Origin: Sphingobacteriaceae bacterium UBA6709
GTDB lineage: Bacteria > Bacteroidota > Bacteroidia > Sphingobacteriales > Sphingobacteriaceae
DNA length: 45,636 bases
Direction of reading: 5' to 3'
NCBI GenBank assembly: GCA_002454425.1
Contig: DKIV01000012.1
Span: forward strand, 124,819 to 170,454
Shown here: positions 8,745-17,770 of the stretch, in pieces
Layout of the letters: every line of letters begins with the position of its first letter
Numbering within the stretch: the stretch's first letter is position 1
Notes under the pieces: generated by a model
What the model saw: only the letters and a program-made list of their open reading frames with translations
What the model was told of the DNA's origin: nothing
Database searches by the model: none
Translations under genes and position numbers: made by a program

Positions 8745-11351
8745 ATGAAAAGAATTATCATCTTCAGCATATTGCTTCTCGCGGCTATTGTTGTGATGGC
8801 AGTCAAGTACTTCAGTGCACTGAACGGATCTACCAGCAATCACCTTAAGGTTCTCAGGCTTATCCCGTCAAATGCAGCCATGGTCATGAGCATTAACAAT
8901 GACGAGTCAACCTATGATTTATTTAAAAATTATGGTCCTTTTGAAGCTGTAGCCGGAAAGACGCTGGTGGCTAGAATGAAGCTCCTGAGAAATGTTTTAC
9001 TTAAGGATATAGCCCCTCAGGAAGCATCAGACAGCTGGAAGATTTTTCTGTCTTTTCATCCAACAAAAGGCGATTCGCTGGATGTGATGTTTGGACTGGC
9101 GTTGAATCCAAAGTTTTCGCGCGACAAGCTAATGGAAGCCGCAGGAAACAACAAAAACATTACTATTCAAGAGATTGACGACAAACGATACGAACTTCAA
9201 CTCGGAAGCGCGCGTACCAAATTCTACGTCTACGCAGATAATGAGTCTCTTCTGGGCTCATTTTCAAAACAGTTGATTAATCAGATAGACCCCAAAAAAT
9301 CAATCAGCAGTAGTTTCGTTAATGAAATAAACGACAATACGTTAAAGAACCAAAACTCGCCCATTGGCATTAATTTTAGTAACGATGCCAGTTTTAAAGC
9401 GTTCAGACTTATGCAGCGAGGTTCCCAGGATGGTAATTCGGCGTTATTGAACAAGATGCAGGGACTTACAGCATTAAGCATGAACTTTAAGAGTGACGCG
9501 CTTATGTTTAACGGCTTAAGCAAACCTGACACAACGCAAGCGTGCTATTTTAACATTTATCTGCGCCAGCAACCGGTAGTAAACTATCTGAAAAACTTCA
9601 TTCCTGAGAATACGGCAAACTTCCTCGAGTTTGCATTTTCCGACCCGAAAAAATTTAATGCAGACCTGAATCACTACTTCTTAAAGCGTGGCGAGTGGAA
9701 AAAGATCCAAGCGAATGTCAATACGATAAGAAAGCAAACAGGATTAAATATTGACAGAGATATAAAACACTGCTTATCAAACGAATTTGCCGTTATCGAA
9801 ACCAAGAACCGTGAACGCTACGTAATCATCAAACTTAAAGATGGCATTAAAATGGCTTCAGGATTGCGTTTGGTGAGTAACAAGCTTTCTGATAATATTT
9901 CGCAAATAAATCGTCGGGATGTATTGTATACCTGTCTGGGCGCCCCACTGCAACACTTTGCCATTCCTTATTTTGCTATCGTTGACAATTTCATGATAGT
10001 AGCAAATACCAGTGGCGTAATACAAAACTATCTTACCGCGTACAATCAGGGGACCTTCCTCAGCAGAAGCAGGGAGTTCAGCAATCACGAACAACTGGTG
10101 GCCAACAAATGCAATGTCAGATATTTTGTAAATACCGCCAACTCATCGTACATCATAAGAAGGACTCTTCGCGGCCGATACGCTTCCTTGTTTGATGACG
10201 CACATGCTCTTAAAAACTTCTACGGCCTTTCAGTACAACTCTCCGCAGACAGTCCGAACTTCCAGGTAAACGTTTATAGCAATTACAATGAACCTGCCGA
10301 TCAGGAGCTTGGAGAGGCATGGAAACTCAAATTGAATGCTTCGGTATCCGAGGTTTTTGGATTGTTCCGCAAAGGGCTTGATAAAATACTGCTTGTTCAG
10401 GATAAATCAAATAATCTATATGGTATCACCGAAGATGGCAAAAAGCTTTGGCAGGAAAGCCTCAACGGCAAGATTATGGGAGCTATCTCTCAGCTGGATG
10501 ATGACAGCTTTATATTTAACACGAATAACAGACTGTATAGAATTGACACAACGGGCACCGCTGCCGGTAACTTTCCGGTAGCCATTAACTATCAGGCATC
10601 GGGGGGGTCTGTAATATCAACGGGTCACGCAAAGGAAACAAAAATCTTCATTCCTGCGTATAACCTGATTATGGGCTTTCATGCTGATGGAACACTACTT
10701 AACGGCTGGGAAAGTCCTCTTGCGACGGGTATTCTAAATAATATTCTGGTGGGTCATGAGGGAAATGCTGACTACGTTATGGCAGCGAATAACGGAGGAC
10801 GCTTTTATTTTATCGACATGAATGGTAAGGTCGCAGAGGATCTGAAAACTGAGACAAGTACGAGCTTCCGTGGAGATATCTATTACAGCTCGCCAATACA
10901 GAAAAATTGTAGCATAACCTGCGCTGACACTGCGGGATTAGTTTATCAAGTATCAAAAGGAGGAAAAATGGGTATTAGCAATAGCAGCAGCGGAAGTATC
11001 CGCCAGTTTGCCTGGGCTAATGTTACCGGTGATTTAAAACCGGAAATGATCTTCCTGGATAAAAAACAATTGTCAGTATTGAATAGCGATGCCATTCCGG
11101 TATTTAACTATATACTGGAGAAAAACGCCGACTACAAACTTTATATTCTTTCTGCGGATGACGAAAATATTATTGCCGTTACTGCTGAAAATGGGCGAAA
11201 AACTTTTATTTTCGATGACGACGGAAACTTGCGCAAAGGATTTCCTGTAAAATCAATGGGAAAGTCGGCCATAGGTACACTCAGAACAGACGGGGGGCTT
11301 TATTTATTTTGTGGTTCTGAAAATGCCGACTTGCACGCATACAGGTTATAA
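8745..11351 (+). CDS. Membrane-anchored periplasmic protein with C-terminal propeller-like repeats, unknown function
   Basis: 868 residues. Residues 4-23 are a hydrophobic anchor (IIIFSILLLAAIVVMAVKYF) with no lipobox, so the rest is probably periplasmic. Residues about 30-520 are a large soluble region of no family I can name with confidence. From about residue 540 to the end there are repeated blade-like segments (NLYGITEDGKKLW, NRLYRIDTTG, YFIDMNGKVAEDL, FIFDDDGNLRKGFP), suggesting a PQQ/WD-like beta-propeller. It is six bases upstream of a DUF5723 barrel gene, so the two proteins probably act together at the envelope. The function is not known. Confidence 0.75.
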   Translation: MKRIIIFSILLLAAIVVMAVKYFSALNGSTSNHLKVLRLIPSNAAMVMSINNDESTYDLFKNYGPFEAVAGKTLVARMKLLRNVLLKDIAPQEASDSWKIFLSFHPTKGDSLDVMFGLALNPKFSRDKLMEAAGNNKNITIQEIDDKRYELQLGSARTKFYVYADNESLLGSFSKQLINQIDPKKSISSSFVNEINDNTLKNQNSPIGINFSNDASFKAFRLMQRGSQDGNSALLNKMQGLTALSMNFKSDALMFNGLSKPDTTQACYFNIYLRQQPVVNYLKNFIPENTANFLEFAFSDPKKFNADLNHYFLKRGEWKKIQANVNTIRKQTGLNIDRDIKHCLSNEFAVIETKNRERYVIIKLKDGIKMASGLRLVSNKLSDNISQINRRDVLYTCLGAPLQHFAIPYFAIVDNFMIVANTSGVIQNYLTAYNQGTFLSRSREFSNHEQLVANKCNVRYFVNTANSSYIIRRTLRGRYASLFDDAHALKNFYGLSVQLSADSPNFQVNVYSNYNEPADQELGEAWKLKLNASVSEVFGLFRKGLDKILLVQDKSNNLYGITEDGKKLWQESLNGKIMGAISQLDDDSFIFNTNNRLYRIDTTGTAAGNFPVAINYQASGGSVISTGHAKETKIFIPAYNLIMGFHADGTLLNGWESPLATGILNNILVGHEGNADYVMAANNGGRFYFIDMNGKVAEDLKTETSTSFRGDIYYSSPIQKNCSITCADTAGLVYQVSKGGKMGISNSSSGSIRQFAWANVTGDLKPEMIFLDKKQLSVLNSDAIPVFNYILEKNADYKLYILSADDENIIAVTAENGRKTFIFDDDGNLRKGFPVKSMGKSAIGTLRTDGGLYLFCGSENADLHAYRL

Positions 11352-11357
11352 GCGTTT

Positions 11358-12758
11358 ATGAGAAAAAAGAACGGTCTACTATTAATTATCGTATTAATAA
11401 GTTCAAAGCTGGCTTTCAGCCAGCAATATAGCCTCTATAAAACGGGAACACTTTATGACTCGTTTGAAAACCCCTCGCAGTCAGTTTTTGTAACTGATAG
11501 CAGCCGACGATATGCTTTTAATTTTCTTATTCCGTCGACAGGCGTGAATGCGGCGGCACAGGGACCTGCCCTATCGGCATTTAAACGCTTGGCGATCGAT
11601 GGCGTATATTCCACGAGGTCTCTTTCCGAAACCGAGACCGCGCCTACCAGCATCATTGGCCATCAGAACGTGTACCTGCTAGCATTCAAGATGTACAGAC
11701 AGGTAAAGTACAGACAAGAAATTGGATTTTCCTGGCAGCTACGCTCTGACACCCGCGCGCAGATCACAAACCAGGGAGCTATTTTATTTGACGATTTCCT
11801 GCGGCTGACTCCGGAGGTATTGAATAACAGGCAGCTAAGAGAAAAGATGTTTGACACCGACGCTTATAGCCAGGAATACCATCAGTTTTCTTTTACCTGG
11901 CGCGAAAACTATAATAAAAGGCTGGCATACGGACTTAAACTGAGCTATTTAAGTGGAATTTATTATGGAAGGGTAAGCATCGACAGAGCGGAATATCATC
12001 ATTTTGGCAACGATGCTGAAGTTATTCTGGATGGCAAGATCCTCACTACCGAGAAGTATAATCCCGAAAAAAATATGTTATACCCAGGATTCAAAAACCC
12101 GGGGCTCTCTGCGGGCTTCAGCTTCGATTATAAGCTGGGTAAAGGTTTTGGGTTAATGGGAAATCTTAAAGACATTGGATTTATCAGTTGGAGCAAGTCT
12201 TCCTATCGCTTTGATCATGATTCTTTTTCGATATTGGCCAGTGAGGTAAACTCCTCGCTGTGGGAAAGGGTTCGTTCAGAACTCGAAGAAACCTCTTACA
12301 TTACACCTGTCAATGGAAAAGCAGAAATAGCTATCGACTACCAAAGCAAGCATTACCTTCCACTGGCGTACATTTCAAAGAATGTCTTTTATAGAGGTTT
12401 AGATATAGGCATGGTCAATCGTCTGCGCCTCGGAGTGTTTAACTTCAGCTTACAAAGCAACTTTAACGACCACAGCAAGCTTCGATTTGGCGGTCAATTT
12501 ATGATCAAATCGCCCAATGTAGAATTCTATATCGGTTCAGATCAACTTCTGGCTACCGAAAGAGTTGCCAGAGCATTTTACGATACGAACGTTAATAAGA
12601 TGCCCGGGAATGTTGGAGGATCTGTATATCTGGGATTCTCGCTGAAGTTCGGGCGTGTTATGAGTCGCTGGCAGATGGACAACTATACGCCAGGCATCAT
12701 GATAAATAACGACCGAAAAAAGGGGTTTCTTAATCGCATTTTTGGTCCCCGCTATTAG
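11358..12758 (+). CDS. DUF5723-type outer-membrane protein
   Basis: 466 residues with a signal peptide ending near SSKLAFSQ. The mature protein resembles the Bacteroidota DUF5723 family: an early FENPSQSVFVTDSSRRYAFN segment, then many amphipathic strands, glycine-aromatic turns (YGLKLSYLSGIYYGRVS, GFGLMGNLKDIGFISW) and a C-terminal GGSVYLGFSLKFG strand. This suggests a porin-like barrel in the outer membrane. It starts six bases after the 868-aa gene, indicating one transcript, and ends just before an AraC gene. The family name is from memory of its conserved features; the function is unknown. Confidence 0.72.
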   Translation: MRKKNGLLLIIVLISSKLAFSQQYSLYKTGTLYDSFENPSQSVFVTDSSRRYAFNFLIPSTGVNAAAQGPALSAFKRLAIDGVYSTRSLSETETAPTSIIGHQNVYLLAFKMYRQVKYRQEIGFSWQLRSDTRAQITNQGAILFDDFLRLTPEVLNNRQLREKMFDTDAYSQEYHQFSFTWRENYNKRLAYGLKLSYLSGIYYGRVSIDRAEYHHFGNDAEVILDGKILTTEKYNPEKNMLYPGFKNPGLSAGFSFDYKLGKGFGLMGNLKDIGFISWSKSSYRFDHDSFSILASEVNSSLWERVRSELEETSYITPVNGKAEIAIDYQSKHYLPLAYISKNVFYRGLDIGMVNRLRLGVFNFSLQSNFNDHSKLRFGGQFMIKSPNVEFYIGSDQLLATERVARAFYDTNVNKMPGNVGGSVYLGFSLKFGRVMSRWQMDNYTPGIMINNDRKKGFLNRIFGPRY

Positions 12759-12768
12759 CATCGAAGAG

Positions 12769-13620
12769 ATGGCTCCAAAGCATCTTCCCATACAATATTT
12801 ACTTGAAAACGACTATCTGCGTGTGATACCTCTGCGCTCAGGGATCCATACGCTCTCGACGGAACATCACAGCCACGATCATTATGAAGTGCTTCTTATA
12901 ACGGCTGGCAGTGGCACACACTACATAAATTACAAACCTTATCAGGTGGTGCCGGGCAGAGTATATTTCATACATCCCGGCCAGGTTCATCTCATAGATC
13001 ATTTTGAGCGTAGCGGCTGGTTAATCTTGTTCGGACCGGAGCTATATACCAGGTTCGGTGATATACATCCTCAGCAACGCAACAATGCAATTCTTGACGT
13101 ATATGGCCCCCATCCCTTTATTGATCTCAACACAGCCATGCAGACACAGCTTGAAGCGCTTATAGGGTTACTGCAAGATGAACTGTTGCTAGCAAATCCA
13201 AGCAAGGATATTCTGATGCATTACACGAGTGCAGTGCTCCTGTACATAAACAAAGTACATCAGCAACAACATAACGCTTCCGGCACTACCCTCAATGAAC
13301 GACCTTTATATTCAAAGTTACGAGAGCTCATAGAAACGAATTTTCGTACAGAGCATAAGCTGAACTTCTATGTTGAACATATGGGTTGCGACATCAAGAA
13401 GTTGAATCGTATATGCCGGTTGACTGCGGGTATGAATTTATCACAAATTATTACCGAGCGCCTGACTACCGAAGGCAAGATACTACTACACACCACCTCG
13501 CTTAGTGTTAAGCAGATAAGCTACGATTTAGGATTTAAAGATCCCGCGTTCTTCGGGCGCTTTTTCAAAAAGCACGTAAAACATACCCCACTTGATTTTA
13601 GAAGATTGAGGCTTTTATAA
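12769..13620 (+). CDS. AraC-family transcriptional regulator with N-terminal cupin
   Basis: I place the start at the ATG at 12769, ten bases after the preceding stop; an in-frame TTG at 12742 would overlap the upstream gene. The 283-residue protein has a cupin ligand domain (HHSHDHYEVLLITAG, then PGRVYFIHPGQVHLI) in the first 110 residues. The C-terminal AraC DNA-binding domain has two helix-turn-helix units; the second is recognizable in SVKQISYDLGFKDPAFFGRFFKKH. The ligand is unknown. It is followed, 57 bp on, by an EmrE-type exporter gene on the same strand, a probable target. Confidence 0.92.
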   Translation: MAPKHLPIQYLLENDYLRVIPLRSGIHTLSTEHHSHDHYEVLLITAGSGTHYINYKPYQVVPGRVYFIHPGQVHLIDHFERSGWLILFGPELYTRFGDIHPQQRNNAILDVYGPHPFIDLNTAMQTQLEALIGLLQDELLLANPSKDILMHYTSAVLLYINKVHQQQHNASGTTLNERPLYSKLRELIETNFRTEHKLNFYVEHMGCDIKKLNRICRLTAGMNLSQIITERLTTEGKILLHTTSLSVKQISYDLGFKDPAFFGRFFKKHVKHTPLDFRRLRLL

Positions 13621-13665
13621 CCATAAACTTCCCGAAAAGTACCATTTATTAACAGGAGCAGATCA

Positions 13666-13673
13666 TAGCTTTG
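13666..13673 (+). promoter_or_regulatory. -7 box upstream of the exporter gene
   Basis: TAGCTTTG is a full match to TAnnTTTG and ends four bases before the ATG at 13678, giving the exporter its own, probably leaderless, transcript. The 40 bp upstream would be where the adjacent AraC protein could bind. Confidence 0.5.
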
Positions 13674-13677
13674 TGTT

Positions 13678-14646
13678 ATGCTTCGTCAAAGAAAAACACT
13701 CCTGGCCGTCATCTGGGGCGTTACCGCCTCTCTATTTTTATCGTCAACTTTTATTATCAATAGTATTATCTCCGGCTCTGGCGGCCATTGGGCCTGGACA
13801 GCAGCCTTAAGGAGCATTTTCCTGATTCCAATTCTGGGGATTGTCCTCTTCTTCAGCCGTCAGCTATCTTCAACAATCATAATCGTTAAGAAATATCCTC
13901 TTTTATTTCTTAAATGGGGACTTATCGGGTTTGGCGCTCTTTACACGGCTCTGGCTCTGGCCTCCCTGTGGTCTCCCGGCTGGCTTATAGCAGCAACCTT
14001 TCAGATAAATATTCTCGCGGGAATAGTTTTAGCACCCTTCATATATCCGGATCACCGAAAGCACATCCCTAAACGTCCGCTTATATTAACATTAGTAATC
14101 CTCAGTGGTGTCTTTATTATGCAATTTGAAAAGATAGGACAGCTGAACACCGCTGGCAACATCCTGTTAAGTTTCTTCCTGGTGCTGATAGGCGCGGTAG
14201 TTTGGCCGCTAGGGAACAGAAAACTGATGATAGATCTGGAACATCGTAACATGCATATGAATGCGCTGCAAAGAGTATTTGGTATGACGCTAGGCTGCCT
14301 TCCACTGTTAGTGATACTCTGCCTTTGGGGCTATCATCAGGCAGGGCCACCCTCCTTCCCACAATGTGAAGCGTCATTCTATTCAGCGATATTCTCTGGA
14401 TTCCTTGGCGGCGCGGGATTCTATCAGGCCATGCAGCTGGTTAGCCGAAACACGGTAGCATTGGCAGCCATTGAGGCGACGCAGGCTCTTGAAATACTTT
14501 TCACCATGCTCGGCGAAATGATGCTCAAGGGACTTCCCATGCCGGGGATATATGCCAGATTAGGCTTGGGACTAATAGTGATAGGATTGCTTACACATTT
14601 CCTTAATACCTGGGCGCATAACAGGACTAACCGGGTCCTTACTTAG
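13678..14646 (+). CDS. EmrE-type multidrug efflux / drug-metabolite transporter
   Basis: 322 residues with about ten hydrophobic helices, fitting the multidrug resistance efflux transporter branch of the drug/metabolite transporter superfamily. Recognizable stretches include GSGGHWAWTAALRSIFLIP, LKWGLIGFGALYTALALAS, ATFQINILAGIVLAPF and NTVALAAIEATQALEILFT. The substrate cannot be told from sequence. The AraC regulator immediately upstream may control it. It is convergent with tsaB with only seven bases between the stops. Confidence 0.85.
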   Translation: MLRQRKTLLAVIWGVTASLFLSSTFIINSIISGSGGHWAWTAALRSIFLIPILGIVLFFSRQLSSTIIIVKKYPLLFLKWGLIGFGALYTALALASLWSPGWLIAATFQINILAGIVLAPFIYPDHRKHIPKRPLILTLVILSGVFIMQFEKIGQLNTAGNILLSFFLVLIGAVVWPLGNRKLMIDLEHRNMHMNALQRVFGMTLGCLPLLVILCLWGYHQAGPPSFPQCEASFYSAIFSGFLGGAGFYQAMQLVSRNTVALAAIEATQALEILFTMLGEMMLKGLPMPGIYARLGLGLIVIGLLTHFLNTWAHNRTNRVLT

Positions 14647-14653
14647 CACAAGG

Positions 14654-15349
14654 TTATGCTGAGGTTGCTGGATTTTTGGGACCAACAATAAAGTCTTTAA
14701 GATAGTAGGGCTCGAAGTAAGCTACATCTTCAAAATCGTCAGATTCAAACTTCCGCCATGCTTCTACGGTTAAATCGGCCGCGGAATTAGTGAAATCTTC
14801 AATAAAAACAGCGTTGGAGGATTGACCTAGCAATTCATGACATTTCATAGCTCCATCTCCGAAGAAGAGAACACGGGAGTGTTCCAGCTCTGTAGAGAAT
14901 GACGCGCCGTCAATGATCTTAGCTTCGGTATCAACAAGTGACTGACCATGATGGTCGAACAGGGCGGTATAAACTTCCATCCTTCTTGCGTCGATCATAG
15001 GACAGAATAAATACCCTTCGTATTCCCCCATCGTAATAAGACGTTGAGCCATGGCTCGCAAAGTATCTACCGCAATGAGAGGGATATCCAGCGCATAGCA
15101 TATGCCCTTAGCCATAGACACACCAATACGAAGTCCGGTATATGATCCGGGGCCTCTGCTTACAGCCACAGCACTCAGCTGTTCCATTTGTACCTGAGCA
15201 CTTTCCATCACTTCTGTAATGAAAACACTTAATGCAGAAGCATGGATATTGCGTTCGTCAATTTCCTTAGTAACAAGAACGCTTCCATTCTCAGATAGAG
15301 ACACAGAACAAGACGCGGTAGTGGTTTCGATTTGAAGGATGAGTGCCAT
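14654..15349 (-). CDS. tsaB: tRNA threonylcarbamoyladenosine biosynthesis protein TsaB
   Basis: 231 residues from the start MALILQIETTT at 15349 (an upstream in-frame start would add ten residues unlike the family). TsaB is the inactive ASKHA-fold paralog that scaffolds TsaD/TsaE for t6A37 modification of ANN-decoding tRNAs. Diagnostic segments are LQIETTTASCSVSLSENG, the AVSRGPGSYTGLRIGVSMAKG signature, and PMIDARRMEVYTALF. A near-consensus -7 box (CATCTTTG) lies four bases upstream of the start. Confidence 0.95.
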   Translation of the reverse strand: MALILQIETTTASCSVSLSENGSVLVTKEIDERNIHASALSVFITEVMESAQVQMEQLSAVAVSRGPGSYTGLRIGVSMAKGICYALDIPLIAVDTLRAMAQRLITMGEYEGYLFCPMIDARRMEVYTALFDHHGQSLVDTEAKIIDGASFSTELEHSRVLFFGDGAMKCHELLGQSSNAVFIEDFTNSAADLTVEAWRKFESDDFEDVAYFEPYYLKDFIVGPKNPATSA

Positions 15350-15449
15350 GCGGCAAAGATGCGAAATATTGCTTAGCAAATAAGTAATATCTATACACTC
15401 TTAACAGAATTATGAAGAAGAAATGATAGAAATTATCTCGAGAAGATTG

Positions 15450-15683
15450 TTAGGGAACGGGGTCATGCCCATGCCCTCCCCAGGGACCACATCGTGCAAG
15501 ACGTTTTAGCGTGAGCCACCCTCCTTTAAAGGGGCCATATTTTCTTATGGCTTCAACACCATATTGGGAGCATGTAGGGGTGTATCGACAGGAAGCACCA
15601 AACAATGGGGATATGAAATACTGATAGATGCGTATCAACGCTAAAAATACCCAACCAAGAATTGTCTTAATTGCCTTTATCAT
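15450..15683 (-). CDS. yidD: Membrane protein insertion efficiency factor YidD
   Basis: 77 residues from the ATG at 15683. A TTG 24 bases upstream is open but would lengthen the protein beyond the family. YidD is a small inner-face protein that helps YidC-dependent insertion. Core motifs are YQYFISPLFGASCRYTPTCS, YGVEAIRKYGPFKG and ARCGPWGGHGHDPVP, with the three conserved cysteines. The start overlaps the end of rnpA by 17 bp, so the two are translationally coupled. Confidence 0.95.
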   Translation of the reverse strand: MIKAIKTILGWVFLALIRIYQYFISPLFGASCRYTPTCSQYGVEAIRKYGPFKGGWLTLKRLARCGPWGGHGHDPVP

Positions 15684-16068
15684 CAGTGATGCAATAAATC
15701 TCGACAAGCTGACGAAAGACAGCTAATAGCTTCTTTTCCATGAAACTATAGTCGAGAATTTCCTTTCCAACATACTGAACGGACAAAAGCAACTGAATAT
15801 TATTTTCAGTGAGTGCTTGATATAGATGTTCCTGCTTTCCAAGACGATACAATTCACGCACACGACGTTTTATGAGATTTCGATCATGGGCGCGCCTGAA
15901 TCTACGCTTGGGCGCAGTAACGACTAGCTGAACGGGAAATTTTACGGGAAGTTTAACCGGCAAATGGCTGACCCTAAATGGGTATATAAGAAAAGAAGAA
16001 CCGTTATTAAAAAGTTCATCTAAGAACTTCTTGCTGCATAACCGTTCCTCTTTCTTAAATGTATACAT
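15667..16068 (-). CDS. rnpA: Ribonuclease P protein component
   Basis: 133 residues starting at MYTFKKEERLCSKKF (16068); an upstream GUG/AUU-type extension is open but not conserved. RnpA binds the RNase P RNA for 5' maturation of tRNA precursors. The RNR signature region is visible as KRRFRRAHDRNLIKRRVRELYR, preceded by LVVTAP, and basic overall. It sits between rpmH (45 bp upstream) and yidD (overlapping), the classic arrangement, except that dnaA is not beside it. Confidence 0.95.
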   Translation of the reverse strand: MYTFKKEERLCSKKFLDELFNNGSSFLIYPFRVSHLPVKLPVKFPVQLVVTAPKRRFRRAHDRNLIKRRVRELYRLGKQEHLYQALTENNIQLLLSVQYVGKEILDYSFMEKKLLAVFRQLVEIYCITDDKGN

Positions 16069-16113
16069 AACTTTGACGCCCTGTACTTTTAGCAAAGGGT
16101 TAGCAATCAAAAA

Positions 16114-16272
16114 TTATGCTTTATGACGGCTTTCGTCAGAAACTGAAAGTCTCTTTCTACCTTTGGCTCTTCTGGAAGCTAATACCCTTCTTCCGTTAGC
16201 TGTGCTCATACGCTCTCTGAACCCGTGCTTATTTCTTCTTTTTCTCTGAGAAGGCTGGAATGTTCTTTTCAT
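16114..16272 (-). CDS. rpmH: 50S ribosomal protein L34
   Basis: 52 residues, too short for many gene callers but unmistakable. It starts MKRTFQPSQRKRRNKHGF, continues with RERMSTANGRRVLASRRAKG, and ends SVSDESRHKA. L34 is a small basic protein of the large ribosomal subunit. It is the first gene of the rpmH-rnpA-yidD unit and has a good promoter at 16311-16341. A short inverted repeat (16292-16297 with 16304-16309) lies close to the likely transcription start. Confidence 0.98.
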   Translation of the reverse strand: MKRTFQPSQRKRRNKHGFRERMSTANGRRVLASRRAKGRKRLSVSDESRHKA

Positions 16273-16310
16273 GATTATTTAATAATGTAAAGCTCTTAAA
16301 AACAAGAGCG

Positions 16311-16341
16311 CAAATATAGGCTTTCTTTTTTCATTTTCAAA
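16311..16341 (-). promoter_or_regulatory. Promoter of rpmH-rnpA-yidD
   Basis: On the minus strand TTTG (16341-16338) and TATATTTG (16318-16311) are separated by 19 bases, matching the Bacteroidota -33/-7 consensus and spacing. It is the best promoter in the window. The expected start point is about 34 bases upstream of the rpmH ATG. Confidence 0.75.
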
Positions 16342-16472
16342 CACACTATTAAGATTTAGCAAATTGACATTGCTTTTTTTTCCACATCCTAATTAACACC
16401 AGAAGCTTTTGCTTCAAAATCTGTTTGTGTGCTCTTACATTTTACTGACCGGCAAATATGGCATTTTTTATC

Positions 16473-16480
16473 TACTTTTG
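16473..16480 (+). promoter_or_regulatory. -7 box upstream of nuoA
   Basis: TACTTTTG matches TAnnTTTG and lies 25 bases before the nuoA ATG at 16506. No convincing -33 partner is seen at the usual spacing. Confidence 0.4.
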
Positions 16481-16505
16481 AGGTTCTGTAGTTTACATAT
16501 TGCAT

Positions 16506-17096
16506 ATGGGACAACTTACCGAATTTGGAAAGGTATTTATTTATTTAATTGTAGGAAGCTTGCTCGTGACAGCGACAATGAGCCTGGTGCGATTTCTTTC
16601 GCCCAAAAAGCCTACCTCCCTTAAGTTAAGTTCATATGAGTGCGGAGAGAAGCCTATCGGCAATTCCTGGGCTCAGTTTAATACGCGGTTCTATGTCGTA
16701 GCCCTGGTATTTCTGCTATTTGATGTGGAAATGGTATTTATCTATCCATGGTCTACAGTGTTTGCTCAAAAAAGTATACTGCACGTAAATCCTTTCTGGG
16801 GATGGCTCTGCATTATCGAAATGTTTGTGTTCGTTGGCATCCTCTTATTAGGTTTAGTTTACGTGTGGCAAAGAAAAGACCTCGACTGGATAAAGGCAAC
16901 GCCGGTGGCGCCAACGGCAAACACTGTTATTCCATTTTCGGTATATGACGCACTTAACAAGAAGGACTATAAAACCAGAAGGCTGGAAAAGGATGTGGAA
17001 ACACTAGTCGCCACGACCGCTGTACCGGCCGCGCGTCCGGCATTTAAACCCGCATTTCGGAAGAAAACCTCCGCTACAGGAGACGCCACAGAATAA
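16506..17096 (+). CDS. nuoA: NADH-quinone oxidoreductase subunit A
   Basis: 196 residues from the ATG at 16506. NuoA is a three-helix membrane subunit of complex I near the quinone entry site. The conserved loop SYECGEKPIGNSWAQFNTRFY and the acidic helix FLLFDVEMVFIYPW are intact, followed by the third helix (EMFVFVGILLLGLVYVW). The last 65 residues, after the DLDWI segment, are an extension rich in Ala, Thr, Pro and Lys; typical NuoA ends near 120-150. nuoB follows after 32 bp. Confidence 0.95.
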   Translation: MGQLTEFGKVFIYLIVGSLLVTATMSLVRFLSPKKPTSLKLSSYECGEKPIGNSWAQFNTRFYVVALVFLLFDVEMVFIYPWSTVFAQKSILHVNPFWGWLCIIEMFVFVGILLLGLVYVWQRKDLDWIKATPVAPTANTVIPFSVYDALNKKDYKTRRLEKDVETLVATTAVPAARPAFKPAFRKKTSATGDATE

Positions 17097-17128
17097 AAGA
17101 ATACGATATACTCTTAATACAAACAATC

Positions 17129-17614
17129 ATGAGTCTCGAAAAAATGCCACAGGATGGGGGAATCATCGTCACAAAACTGGACGACCTGCTGAACTGGGCG
17201 CGCCTTTCGTCCCTATGGCCAGTGAGCTTCGGCATAGCATGCTGCGCTATAGAAATGATGGGTGCTTACTCTTCAAATTTCGACCTTGATCGTCTTGGAG
17301 TGTTCCCCCGTCCAACTCCCCGTCAAAGCGATGTTATTATTATCGCGGGAACGGTAACCTTCAAGATGGCAGAACGAATAAAAACATTATATGAGCAGAT
17401 GCCTGATCCGAAGTATGTGATATCTATGGGTTCGTGTTCTAACTGCGGGGGACCTTATTGGCAACATGGATATCACGTGGTTAAAGGTGTAGATCGCGTA
17501 ATTCCAGTAGATGTATATGTACAGGGATGTCCACCTCGACCAGAAGCATTAATTGGGGCATTCATTGAACTACAGAATAAAATAAGAGAGGAAAGCCTCA
17601 TACACTCCCATTAA
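17129..17614 (+). CDS. nuoB: NADH-quinone oxidoreductase subunit B
   Basis: 161 residues. NuoB carries the N2 [4Fe-4S] cluster that passes electrons to quinone. The four ligands are visible as C38 and C39 (GIACCAIEMM), C103 (GSCSNCGG) and C134 (QGCPPRPEA). The protein is otherwise a full-length member with PRPTPRQSDVIIIAGTVT. It forms a pair with nuoA. The expected downstream nuoC is 3.2 kb away. Confidence 0.97.
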   Translation: MSLEKMPQDGGIIVTKLDDLLNWARLSSLWPVSFGIACCAIEMMGAYSSNFDLDRLGVFPRPTPRQSDVIIIAGTVTFKMAERIKTLYEQMPDPKYVISMGSCSNCGGPYWQHGYHVVKGVDRVIPVDVYVQGCPPRPEALIGAFIELQNKIREESLIHSH

Positions 17615-17628
17615 TCTATAAAATAAGG

Positions 17629-17675
17629 GGCGCGGGTACAGCATTTATACTACTTTCTGAGATCAGAAACGCGCC
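17629..17675 (+). terminator. Two-part hairpin downstream of nuoB
   Basis: An outer stem GGCGCG (17629-17634) with CGCGCC (17670-17675) encloses an inner hairpin TTTCTG (17654-17659) with CAGAAA (17664-17669). The two 3' strands are contiguous and there is a 19-nt bulge on the 5' side. It lacks a U-tract, so it may be a terminator or an mRNA 3' end structure for nuoAB. Confidence 0.4.
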
Positions 17676-17770
17676 TTCAATAAATAACATCTACATCGTT
17701 GTAGCACTTAATTACAAATTCTGCTACATCCATCAGCATTTTTTTAGATTTTTGCATTAAACTTGCATCA

